Of a DNA stretch of 64,000 bases, positions 1-8,176 are shown piece by piece. The stretch spans positions 2,520,501-2,584,500 of the forward strand of contig NZ_CP022203.1 of assembly GCF_002305895.1 (NCBI RefSeq), in the 5' to 3' direction. Below the pieces are notes generated by a model. It was not told the DNA's origin, made no database searches, and saw only the letters and a program-made list of their open reading frames with translations. Numbering within the stretch: position 1 is the stretch's first letter; each line of letters begins with the position of its first letter. The DNA is from Corallococcus macrosporus DSM 14697 (GTDB lineage Bacteria > Myxococcota > Myxococcia > Myxococcales > Myxococcaceae). The position numbers and the translations under genes are program-made.

Positions 1-1159
1 GCTGCTGCGTCGCCCCTGGGTGACGCTGAAGGTAGAGGGCCGCGGCGCCAGTGACGTGGGGCGCGGCCATCGACGTCCCGCTCTTGTTGCCAACCCCATT
101 CACGGGAGAGGCCAGGGTGGAGCGGATGCCGACGCCTGGCGCGAAGAGGTCCACGCAGCCCCCGTGGTTGGAGAACCCCGCGACCGCGTCCGCGCTGTCG
201 CTGGCTCCCACGGTGATGGCCGCGGGCAGCCGCGCGGGTGATTGGTCGCAGGCGGCGACGCCGTCATTCCCGGCGGAGACGACGGTCACCACGCCGGAGT
301 CGATGAGCCCTTCGACCGCGTCATCCAGGGCCTGGCTGGCGCTTCCTCCCAGGCTCATGTTGGCGACGGCGGGAAGCAGCCGGTTGTCAGCCACCCAATC
401 CACGCCAGCGATGACGTCCGACGAAGCACCCACCGCGCAGGGGAACACCCGCACCGGGTGAAGGCTCACGCCAGGGGCCACGCCGAACTGGTGGCCGCCG
501 ATGGTTCCCGCCACGTGCGTGCCGTGGCTGGGGTGGCTGCCCCGGTTTCCGCAGTCCTCCGTGCCGCCTGCATCGCCGACGGCGTTGAACCCGGGCAAGA
601 GCTGCCCCGAGAAGTCCTGGTGCGAGGTGATGCCCGTGTCGATGACGTAGGCGTGGACATGCCCGCCTCGGGCGCCAAAGGTGTACGTCTGGTTCAACGG
701 CAGGTCCCGCTGATCGATGCGATCCAGTCCCCAGACGTTCTGGGTCGCGGGCGGTGTCCCGACCGTGGTCGACCGGGTCGCGCTCGGGTGGATGACCCCG
801 TTCTCCTCCACGTAGGCGACACGCGGGTCCTCGCTGAGCCGCCGGGCCTGCGCTTCGCTCATGGTGGCGGAGAACCCCTGGAGCGCCGCGTGATACACGC
901 GCTGCGTCTTCCCTCCATGGCGCTCGCTCAACTCTCTCGAGAACCGGGTGACGACGTCCCGTGAGTCACTGCCTCCTTTCAGCGCCGCGGCTTTCACCTC
1001 GGCCTTCTTCAAGACGACGATGTACTCCCCTCGCACGGGCTCTCGGACCTTGCGCAGCTTCGCGGCGGGTGCCGCCGCGCCTGGGCTCGCCGCCTGCGCG
1101 GAGGTGAAGGTCAGCGTCACGATGCCTGCGGCCAGCAGACTGCTTGTGCGATGTCTCAC
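1..1159 (-). CDS. Secreted subtilisin-like serine protease (S8, proteinase K/aqualysin type), 3' end cut by window
   Basis: About 386 codons lie in the window; the C-terminus runs off the left edge. GTG at 1159 is chosen because it follows a GGGAG ribosome site and opens a signal peptide ending near AQAA. An in-register ATG at 1164 is followed at once by a stop. After the signal comes an inhibitor-I9 propeptide (GEYIVVLKK to YVEENGVI), then the catalytic domain with the triad Asp174 (YVIDTGI), His215 (SHGTHVAGT) and Ser363 (SGTSMAAPHV). All three are intact, so an active, autoprocessed exoprotease is expected. Such enzymes serve prey and protein degradation in predatory myxobacteria (family knowledge). 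Any C-terminal extension is not visible. Confidence 0.93.
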   Translation of the reverse strand, partial: MRHRTSSLLAAGIVTLTFTSAQAASPGAAAPAAKLRKVREPVRGEYIVVLKKAEVKAAALKGGSDSRDVVTRFSRELSERHGGKTQRVYHAALQGFSATMSEAQARRLSEDPRVAYVEENGVIHPSATRSTTVGTPPATQNVWGLDRIDQRDLPLNQTYTFGARGGHVHAYVIDTGITSHQDFSGQLLPGFNAVGDAGGTEDCGNRGSHPSHGTHVAGTIGGHQFGVAPGVSLHPVRVFPCAVGASSDVIAGVDWVADNRLLPAVANMSLGGSASQALDDAVEGLIDSGVVTVVSAGNDGVAACDQSPARLPAAITVGASDSADAVAGFSNHGGCVDLFAPGVGIRSTLASPVNGVGNKSGTSMAAPHVTGAAALYLQRHPGATQQ

Positions 1160-1279
1160 GCCATGTGCTCCCTGGGATGCGGATTGCCTCCGGCGCGAGC
1201 GTGGCGCTTGATTCCGACCCCGCGCGCCCGGTGCGCTTGGAGGTATCAAGCGGGGCGTGATGGGAGCGTGACGGCGTGC

Positions 1280-2671
1280 CTACTCGCGCATCACCTGCGC
1301 GGCCGTGAGCACGCGGACCATCTCCTCGGCGCCGGCGGCCTTCTTCGCCGCCAGCGCGCGCAGCTTCGTCGTCACCTGCGGCGTGAGGGACTCCATCAGC
1401 GCCTCCCGGAGTGAGTCCCTCACGCCGTCAGGGGCCGCCAGCGCCGGGCCGAGCAGAGGCAGGGCACGCCTGTCCTTCAGCCGCACCAGCGCCGCCGTGG
1501 CGTCCGGGAGGGCGCGGGGGCACTTGCGCGCGAGCTGGTGTGCCAGGTCCGCGGCCTCGCGCCCCTTCACGAAGCCGAGCAGACGGACTGGTGAGCCACT
1601 CCCGCTGTCCCGGCAGAACGCGGCCTGGAGAATGGCCGCCTTCGCCTCCTGGGAGCCCTGCCGCGCGGCTGCCTCCAACTGCTCCTCCTGCACGGAGGCT
1701 CGCTCCGTCTGGAAGGTCACCTTCACCGGCACGGTGAAGCCCGCGTTGACGAGCTTCGCCGCGAGCTGATTGCGCTGCGCCTCGGGATAGTGCTCGAGGT
1801 CCTTCACCGCCCGCGCGCCGGCCGCCTGCCGTGCGCCCGCGGCACGCCACTGCTCGGTGGCCACCGGAATCAGCAGCTCGCGCACATAGCGGCCGCGCTC
1901 GGCCACGGCGTCATAGAGCGCCACCGCGCAGCCCGGGAGCACGTCCAGCGACTCGCCCGGCCCGGCGCTCACGGGAACGCGCAGCTCGTCACCGTTGCGG
2001 GACCAGCCCTGCACCGTCGCGGTGCCCGAGGCCAGCAGCTCCACCCAGTGGGGGGCGACCTCGGCGGGCTCCTGGCACACCTTCGTGTCCCGCAGCGCCT
2101 GGGCTCGCTCGGACAGCGGCTTGAGCAGCGCGTTCAGCGTCGCCGCCTTCGCGCGGTCCTGCTGCGTCACACAGCCCACGAAGTGGGTGGCCCAGAGGAC
2201 GAGCCACGGTTCCTGCTCCTTGCCCATCCGCTCCACGGCGCCGGGCAGCGCATCGGGCACGGCCTCCGAGGCCAGCAGCGCCAGGGCCCGGTCGAACGGC
2301 TCCGCCGAGGACGCCGCGCGCTGACGCAATTCGGGGGACTGCACCAGCATGTCGAGGGCCAGCTTCGACAGCTTCTCTGGCAGCCGGGACTGACTCGCCA
2401 GCGCATGCATGCCCATGCGGTGCGTGAGGAACATGGGGCACATTCGATGGCCCGCGGCCATCGCCAGCGCTCGCTCCTCTCCGCTCACTCGCGCCAGCTT
2501 CGTCAGCACGTCGTACGCGGCGGCGCCCCCCTGGCGCAGCGACGCCTCCGCCGCCTCGCCCTTGCCCGGCTTGTCCAGTGTGTACGCGGCCTGCCACAGC
2601 GCGGCGTCATCCGCGGCATGCGCCGCTCCCGTGAGCAGGAGGACGGTGACGAACAGGGAAAGGCGGTGCAT
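1280..2671 (-). CDS. Secreted protein of unknown function, possible HEAT-like repeats
   Basis: 463 residues. ATG at 2671 is chosen because it has a GGAGG site five bases upstream and begins a clean signal peptide cut after AHA; the open frame continues further upstream without a plausible start. The mature protein is alanine- and leucine-rich and helical, with paired-helix stretches such as the one around ALVRLKDRRALPLLGPAL near the C-terminus that resemble HEAT repeats. It contains several cysteines and no catalytic motif I recognise. It lies downstream of nothing in the same direction within 350 bases, so it is probably transcribed alone. Export to the periplasm is inferred; the function is unknown. 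Confidence 0.75.
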   Translation of the reverse strand: MHRLSLFVTVLLLTGAAHAADDAALWQAAYTLDKPGKGEAAEASLRQGGAAAYDVLTKLARVSGEERALAMAAGHRMCPMFLTHRMGMHALASQSRLPEKLSKLALDMLVQSPELRQRAASSAEPFDRALALLASEAVPDALPGAVERMGKEQEPWLVLWATHFVGCVTQQDRAKAATLNALLKPLSERAQALRDTKVCQEPAEVAPHWVELLASGTATVQGWSRNGDELRVPVSAGPGESLDVLPGCAVALYDAVAERGRYVRELLIPVATEQWRAAGARQAAGARAVKDLEHYPEAQRNQLAAKLVNAGFTVPVKVTFQTERASVQEEQLEAAARQGSQEAKAAILQAAFCRDSGSGSPVRLLGFVKGREAADLAHQLARKCPRALPDATAALVRLKDRRALPLLGPALAAPDGVRDSLREALMESLTPQVTTKLRALAAKKAAGAEEMVRVLTAAQVMRE

Positions 2672-3026
2672 GGAAGCCTCCGGCATGCGGCAACACGTTT
2701 GCAATAGGCTACCAGAAGTCCACGGCTTCATCTCATACGGGAGCGCGTCCAGGACTGCGCGGTGCGCTGCGCAAGGCCGGTGGCTCAACGTGGAGCGAGT
2801 TCGCGCAACGGCCGCTGCGGACCGCCCTCCACAACTCGATGGAGCCGTCGGTGGGCAGGTCCTCGTCGCTTCATCAGGGAAATCCATTGGCTTGTGCCAA
2901 TGCGTTGCGCCGTCCGTGAGGCCTGAGTCGTCCCCGCATTTGAGTCGAGCGTCCAACGGTTGGCTGGTGGCGGAGCCGCGCGAGAAGCGGCGGTGGGGCG
3001 CGCGGTTCTCCTGCATCGTGCGGAGC
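2672..3026. other. Gene-free stretch upstream of the secreted protein
   Basis: About 355 bases. It must contain the promoter of the minus-strand gene starting at 2671. I see no gene, RNA or strong hairpin here. Its right end runs into the transposase remnant. Confidence 0.5.
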
Positions 3027-3350
3027 GTGTCGAAATCCATCACGCACGCGGAGGTGCATCGGTTCATTGAGGAGGCCATCGGCACGGACACGCATGCCAA
3101 GCGCGTGCTGTCGCTGTCCAATGCGACACTGGGCACCCTCCACGCGGTCAGCCTCTCGGTGCGAGCCATGGGGCTGGCGCTCTCCCAGGCGCGGGGCTGG
3201 AGGGGAAACACGCCGTCAAGCAGGTGGACCGGCTGCTGGCCGACACGGGGAATGAAAGAGGCAGGGTTTCTGGCGGCCAGTCGCCAGGAAGCCACGGCCA
3301 CCGAGTTGGTGAAGTCCTACGGCCGTCGCGTCACCTGCGAGGTGACTCAC
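3027..3350 (+). pseudogene. IS4-type transposase remnant with frameshift and large internal deletion
   Basis: Frame three reads the N-terminal block typical of myxobacterial IS4-family transposases: HRFIEEAIGTDTHAKRVLSL, then SNATLGTLHAVSLSV and ALSQARG. One base later the frame shifts, and the next conserved block (GLEGKHAVKQVDRLLADTG) is read in another frame up to about 3246. The first frame then resumes with a C-terminal block (GMKEAGFLAASRQEATATEL, then VKSYGRRVTCE). The central catalytic region, including the first Asp blocks, is absent. No terminal inverted repeats or target duplication could be recognised. It cannot encode an active transposase and marks a past insertion in this decayed stretch. 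Confidence 0.8.
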
Positions 3351-3566
3351 GAGGGGACGACTCAGGCGTGGCCCCTGATTGACGCAATTGGCGGGCGGGC
3401 AGGCTGCGCTGTCCGCTTGGAATTCACGTCGGCACCGGCCGCGCTCCCTTGAGGTGCGAGGTCGAGGCCTGGCTCTTTGGGCTGGGACGGCTTGCGCCTC
3501 GACTCCCACGCGCCGCGGAGACAGGCGCGTGCTCCATGCCCGGCCCTCCGGAATGGAATGCCGTCT

Positions 3567-4555
3567 TCAGCGCCCGCGTGCGGCCTCCAGGGCGCGTGCC
3601 AGCGTTCGCGTCCCTTCGCGGAGGGCCTCCGGTCGCACGCACCCGAACCCGAAGACGAGGCCGGCTTCGCGGCGCCGGCCGGAGAAGTAGTCGGACAGGG
3701 CGGCCACCTCCACGCCTCGCCTGGCTGCTTCGTCGCGGACGCTCAGGTCGGACAGGGGCGCCGTGAGCGACGCGGACACCTGCATGCCGGTGTCACAGGA
3801 ACGGGGCGTCAGCGCTCCGGCGCAGTCGGCCCGCAGGGCTTCGAGCAGGGCTTCGCCGCGCTCCCGGTAGGCCACCCGCATCCGGCGCAGGTGTCTCGCG
3901 AAGTGGCCATCCTCGAGGAACACCGCCAACGCCGCCTGCTCCAGCGCGGAGGCGGGCGCGGGAAAGGCCGCGCGGGCCGAGGCGAAGGCGTCCACCAGGG
4001 GCGGAGGCGCGACGAAGAAGCCCAGGCGCAGTCCCGGGAACATCGACTTGCTGAAGGTGCCGACGTAGACGACACAGCCCGCCTCATCGAGCCCCTGGAG
4101 CGCGGTGAGGGGACGGCCCCGGTGGCGGAATTCGCTGTCGTAGTCATCCTCGATGACCACCGCTCGTGTGCGCTCCGCCCAGTGCAACAGCGCCATCCGC
4201 CGGGACAGGCTCAGCGTGGCGCCCAGCGGATACTGGTGCGAAGGCGCCACCACCACCACGCGGGCACGGGGCGCCCGAGCGATGCCCGTGTCCACGTCGA
4301 GCCCTTCTGAATCCACGGGCACGGGAACCGGCCGGCCCCCGGTGGCAAGCACCGCGCGACGGACACCGGGATAGCCCGGGTCTTCCACCCAGACCGTGTC
4401 TCCCGGGGCGAGCGAGAGCCGGAGGATTTCATCGAACGCCTGCTGTGGCGCCGGCCCGGGTCACGATGTATCCCTCGGCGGCGAGCGCATCCAGCGCCTG
4501 GAGGACGGTGCTGCGGGCCACGTCCAGCTCCGTGGGGAACTGGCGGGAGGAGGGA
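3567..4555 (-). pseudogene. Broken MocR-type regulator (GntR winged helix plus aminotransferase domain)
   Basis: The C-terminal 270 or so residues form a good class-I aminotransferase-like domain: VWVEDPGYPG, SHQYPLG, VIEDDYDSEFRH and the PLP-lysine block GTFSKSMFPGLRLGF. Upstream, near 4447-4555, another frame encodes part of a GntR winged helix (SSRQFPTELDVARSTVLQAL then DALAAEGYIVTRAGA). The two are joined near 4441-4455 by a frame change and lack the roughly 60-residue linker expected in MocR/PdxR proteins; the first GntR helix is missing too. An intact MocR protein would sense PLP or an amino acid and bind DNA. Translation of the aminotransferase part alone from an internal ATG (4388) is possible but would begin inside the fold, so I call it a pseudogene. 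Confidence 0.8.
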
Positions 4556-5325
4556 CTTCAGGCATGGGCTCTTCGTTCGAGAAGGAATACCGCTTCCGCT
4601 TGTTTCGAGGCCTTCCTTGAGAGGCTTCAACTCACACGCGCATCCAGGGACTCCGCGGTAGGCCGTGCGGGGTTGATGGCTGCCCGGTGCTTCGCCGCTC
4701 CCACCATGGCGCGGCTCCGGCGGCGCAAGGCGCGAACTCACCGAGAAGTCTGACGCGTTGATGGCACACCTGACGTGTCAGGAGCGGCCCCATGGCGCTC
4801 CTCTTCGCGCGTTCAGTCCGGGCAGCCACCTGGCAGGTCAGGTCGGTGCCCGCCGCTCAAGCGGGGCGCTCACGCGGACTCGCATGCCTCGTTCGTCGTG
4901 AGGGCCGCTCCGGCAGGAGCAAGGCCTCCGGGGTTTCACCTACGAGCGCATCCCTCCTCGCGATTCAGGGGCTCCGAGCCTCTCCGTGGGAGGTGGCAAC
5001 CAGATGAGGTGGGTCCAATCGTCCCCGCTGGTTCCATGTGCTGCCGCTGGAATGAGGCGGGCCTACGTCTGTGATTGGGCTGGGTCACCCGGCCGTCAGC
5101 AATGGCTTTCAATTCTGGTGCAATGCCATGGGGCGCGGCGGATGACGCGTCAGCCAGCGGTGCCAATCCTGCTTTGGAAAAGAACTCCAGACGCAGCAGG
5201 GGGCTCGTGGTCGCTGGCATATGCATTGCTCCAGGGCGTGGCAGGCGGGATGAACTCCTCGCCGGGGCCCGGTGCAAGGGCTCGTCAATGCTAGACATCA
5301 ACCACATGAAGGGCTGGGTACGAAT
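4556..5325. other. Gene-free, probably decayed stretch
   Basis: About 770 bases with no coding region I can support in any frame. An inverted repeat with arms CCTGAC and GTCAGG sits at 4769-4782. The right part, after about 5000, is visibly less GC-rich than neighbouring genes and probably holds the promoter of the gene at 5326. Open frames crossing it have no start signal or recognisable domain. Confidence 0.5.
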
Positions 5326-5904
5326 ATGGCGAAGATCGTCTTCTTGATCGATTCCACCGCGCTCCCCAAGGGCGGGAACTCTGTCAGCACTGCCGTCGCG
5401 GTCAAACATCCTCCCTTTCTCCTGAACGGAAAGCCGGAGGACTCCGAGTACAAGGTGCCCGTCGCGCAGGGGGAGAACATCCGTATCTACACGGATGAGC
5501 AGAACCACCTCACGTCCGTGAAGCTCGCGCCCAACGGCATCATCGCGCATTCGTTCCAGGGGGACCTGCTCACGGTCGCGGAGATGAAGGATGCCTCGAA
5601 GCGGCCCATCGACGTCCCCAACTTCGACATGGATCCGGGCCCCGTGCCCGACTTCATCGCCTACAGCGACAACGACACGCCGTGGACGCAGACGCCTCCT
5701 TCCTGGAGCAATTGGGCCAACAACCCGCTCATCGACCAGGAGCTCACGGCCAGCATGACGCGGAGCTACATCCCGTATGTCACCTTCAACGCCAGCACCA
5801 TCGTGAGCGGGGAGTTGCAGTACGGCGTGGTGTTCGGCCTGACGCGGGACGGGGCGACGGTCGAGTATTTCTACTTCGACCCCTCCATCGTCATTGGTCC
5901 GTGA
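5326..5904 (+). CDS. PixA/AidA-like inclusion body family protein
   Basis: 192 residues. ATG at 5326 is preferred over an upstream ATG at 5272 because the homologous fold starts with MAKIVFLIDST; the ribosome site is weak (GGGCTGGG). There is no signal peptide. The C-terminal part, with YVTFNAST, GELQYGVVFGL and the closing YFYFDPSIVIGP, resembles the end of AidA/PixA proteins, where a beta sandwich closes with a Gly-Tyr-Phe-x-Asp-Pro strand. PixA forms cytoplasmic inclusions in Xenorhabdus, and AidA is quorum-controlled in Burkholderia/Ralstonia; the biochemical role is unknown. It stands alone between two decayed stretches and is followed by a strong hairpin. The family call is by motif only. 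Confidence 0.6.
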   Translation: MAKIVFLIDSTALPKGGNSVSTAVAVKHPPFLLNGKPEDSEYKVPVAQGENIRIYTDEQNHLTSVKLAPNGIIAHSFQGDLLTVAEMKDASKRPIDVPNFDMDPGPVPDFIAYSDNDTPWTQTPPSWSNWANNPLIDQELTASMTRSYIPYVTFNASTIVSGELQYGVVFGLTRDGATVEYFYFDPSIVIGP

Positions 5905-5974
5905 AGTGAAAGTCGCGGCCCATCTCGGCTCGTTCGCGCGGGCTGAATGCCGTTGATGGGACGACCTTCGCTCC

Positions 5975-5997
5975 AGCCCAGGGGGCACCCCTGGGCT
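5975..5997 (+). terminator. Hairpin after the PixA-like gene
   Basis: A perfect 10-base stem (AGCCCAGGGG / CCCCTGGGCT) with a three-base loop lies 70 bases after the stop at 5904. There is no T-run, as is common in very GC-rich genomes, so intrinsic termination is inferred from stem strength and position only. Confidence 0.5.
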
Positions 5998-6131
5998 GCG
6001 TGGCCGGCCCGGTGTTCGCGTCCTCCGGACCAGGCTCGGGAGACGGGAGCCCCTCCAGGACGATGAGGAAATGCTTCTGCTCGTGGGGTGGATGGGGGAC
6101 GCTCTGGGGCCACCCACGAACGGAGGGCGTG

Positions 6132-6491
6132 ATGGCGTACATGCTGTTGGTCATGGAGGAGGGCCGCCGGAAGCGGAGCCGGACGCCGGAGGAGGGGCGC
6201 CGCGAGATGGAGCGGATGGTGCGCTTCGTCGAGGACCTCAAGGCCCGCGGCATATGGAAGGCCAGCGACTCGCTCCGGTCCGTGGCGGAAGGGGTGCGGA
6301 TTGAGGTTCGCGGCGGCCAGCGCTCCCTCCGCGAAGGGCCGTTCACGGAGAGCAAGGAGATTGTCGGAGGCTTCGTCCTCTTCGACTGCGACACCCGGGA
6401 AGAGGCGCTGGCGATCGCGAGCGAGTGTCCCGCCGCCGAGTGGTCGACGGTCGAGCTGCGTGAGGTCGGCGTCTGCTACGACGAGGAGTGA
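6132..6491 (+). CDS. YCII-related (DGPF-type) domain protein
   Basis: 119 residues. ATG at 6132 follows a GGAGGG site four bases upstream. The protein opens with MAYMLLVMEE and carries the family signature around LREGPFTESKEIVGGF, followed by the amphipathic stretch that closes the dimeric ferredoxin-like fold. It is of normal length for the family. YCII-like proteins often sit beside ECF sigma factors (the SigJ/ECF41 and ECF42 groups) and may bind small ligands, but no enzyme activity is established. Here the neighbours are a decayed SRPBCC gene and an aldo/keto reductase on the other strand, so no operon partner suggests a role. Confidence 0.85.
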   Translation: MAYMLLVMEEGRRKRSRTPEEGRREMERMVRFVEDLKARGIWKASDSLRSVAEGVRIEVRGGQRSLREGPFTESKEIVGGFVLFDCDTREEALAIASECPAAEWSTVELREVGVCYDEE

Positions 6492-6551
6492 AGCGCGGCC
6501 CTCACCCTCGCGGAGCGCGGCCGGCGGGACCGGGGAGGGCGACCTGTTCGG

Positions 6552-6845
6552 CTACTTCGCCGCTTCGCCCATCACCGCGCCGTTCGGTGCCGCGTTCGCG
6601 CCGGCCTGCTCCGCGGCCTTCGCCTCGGAGAGGTCCTTCAACGTGGCCAAGCCCTCCTCGAAGGACGCGCCCACCCTCTTGTCCATGTCCATGAAGACGG
6701 AGACCGCCTTGTTCAAGAAGCCGTTCTGACCAGACATCACCCAGGTGACGGTGGTGCCGTTCCCGGCCCGCTCGAAACGGAAGACCGTTCCATTGTTGGC
6801 CTTGAACGGCTTGATGAACTCGAGTTCGCGCTGGAGTTGCTCCCG
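6552..6845 (-). pseudogene. 5'-truncated SRPBCC (START/Bet v1-like) family gene
   Basis: The frame encodes the last third of an SRPBCC/polyketide-cyclase-like protein: LEFIKPFKANNGTVFRFE, then TTVTWVMSGQNGFLNKA and VFMDMDKRVG, ending in the alanine-rich tail EAKAAEQAG. Homology starts abruptly at about 6845, and no start codon with a ribosome site exists in frame before the aldo/keto reductase stop at 6869. The only short alternative (ATG at 6740) would start inside a central strand. About two thirds of the ligand pocket is gone, so the gene is inactive. The break lies right against the reductase gene, which suggests a deletion joined the two. Confidence 0.75.
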
Positions 6846-6868
6846 TGGGGCGGCGCGTCGCTCATGGC

Positions 6869-7987
6869 CTAACGGGCCTGGAGTGGTCCCCGGAACCCGC
6901 TCGGCTCCGCGCTCACGGTGGTGTCGCCCGCGAGCATCCCCTTCGTGAAGAAGGGGCTCTCGAAGAAGACGTACGGATTGAGGAGCTCGGGGCGGCTTGA
7001 GACCTCCAGTCGCGCGGAGAGCTCGGGCGGCAGGTTGAAGTCCAGCGCGTGGAGGTTGTCCTCCAACTGCTCCAGGCTGCTCGCGCCGATGATAGTGGAC
7101 ACGACGCCCGGGCGCGTCGCCACCCAGTTGAGCGCCACCTGGGCGGGCGAGCGCTCCACCTCTTTCGCCACCGCGACGAGCGCCTCGACAATGGCCCAGG
7201 GGCGCTCCTGCAGGAACTTGTCCGCCACGGGGTTTCCGCTGGCCAGCAGCGCATGGGCGCGCCCGTCACCCTTCGGCTGGGTTCCCTCGCGGGTGTACCT
7301 CCCCGTGAGGAGGCCCCCGGCCAGGGGGCTCCAGGGCGTGAGGGCCGCCCCCATTGCCAGCGCGGCGGGGAGATGCTCGCGCTCGACATTGCGCTCCGCG
7401 AGCGAGTACTCCAGTTGCAGCGCGGCGACCTTTTCCCAGCCATTGCGCTCCGCCAGGGTCTGCGCGCGCGCGAAGTACCATGCCGGCACGTCGGAGAAGC
7501 CGATGTAGCGCACCTTGCCCTCGCGCACGAGGCCGGTCAGCGTCCCCATCACCTCCTCCACGGGCGTCAGGCCATCCCAGACGTGCAGCCAGTACACGTC
7601 CACGTAGTCCGTCTTGAGGCGGCGCAGCGAGCCTTCAAGGGCGGAGTGGATGTGTTTGCGGCTGTTCCCGCCCGCATTCGGGTCTCCCGGAGACAGGTTG
7701 GCGGAGAACTTGGTGGCGATGACCGCCCGCTCCCGCCCGCCACGCCGCGCGAAGTAGTCACCGATGATGCGCTCGCTGGAGCCGGAGGTGTACGCATCCG
7801 CTGTATCAATGAAGTTGCCGCCCGCCTCCAGGTAGCGTGTCAGCAGGCGGTGTGCGTCCTCGCCGCTGATGCCCCAGCCCCAGTCGGTACCGAAGTTCAT
7901 GGTGCCCAACGCCAGCGGGCTCACCCGCAGGCCCGTCTGACCGAGGAGGTGGTACTTCGCCAGGGAGTCAATAGTTCGCGTCGACAT
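6869..7987 (-). CDS. Aldo/keto reductase
   Basis: 372 residues from ATG 7987; earlier in-frame codons would add an unlikely basic leader. The NAD(P)H-dependent TIM-barrel reductase family is clear: LGTMNFGTDWGWG at the start, catalytic Asp and Tyr in GNFIDTADAYTSGSSE, Lys in VIATKFSANL and His in DVYWLHVWD. The conserved loop GLTPVEEVMGTL and the cofactor segment TIIGASSLEQLEDNL follow. Members reduce aldehydes and ketones in detoxification or secondary metabolism; the substrate cannot be read. It is divergent from the helicase gene at 8177, with their promoters in the 190 bases between. A truncated SRPBCC gene lies directly downstream. Confidence 0.92.
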   Translation of the reverse strand: MSTRTIDSLAKYHLLGQTGLRVSPLALGTMNFGTDWGWGISGEDAHRLLTRYLEAGGNFIDTADAYTSGSSERIIGDYFARRGGRERAVIATKFSANLSPGDPNAGGNSRKHIHSALEGSLRRLKTDYVDVYWLHVWDGLTPVEEVMGTLTGLVREGKVRYIGFSDVPAWYFARAQTLAERNGWEKVAALQLEYSLAERNVEREHLPAALAMGAALTPWSPLAGGLLTGRYTREGTQPKGDGRAHALLASGNPVADKFLQERPWAIVEALVAVAKEVERSPAQVALNWVATRPGVVSTIIGASSLEQLEDNLHALDFNLPPELSARLEVSSRPELLNPYVFFESPFFTKGMLAGDTTVSAEPSGFRGPLQAR

Positions 7988-8176
7988 GAGGGCGCTCCAT
8001 CCGTGGTGATGGGGTGTGCTCCCCATCGCCCGCGATGGATAGAAGCGCGCCCTCATGAAGGCAGCCCGCTTCTTGCGCCTGATTGACGGTGGCTACTCGT
8101 CATTCACGGACGCGAGCGTAGCGCGTGCGGGCGAATCGCTTCCCCTGGGCGCCGCCCGTGCGTATCACTGGCCTTC

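Noticed and set aside
3216-3690. Short frames on both strands between the transposase remnant and MocR pseudogene
   Set aside because: No domain, no ribosome site, overlapping shadows.
4936-6117. Minus-strand frame of 393 codons spanning the PixA-like gene
   Set aside because: No start signal or recognisable domain; shadow of the plus-strand gene plus gene-free DNA.
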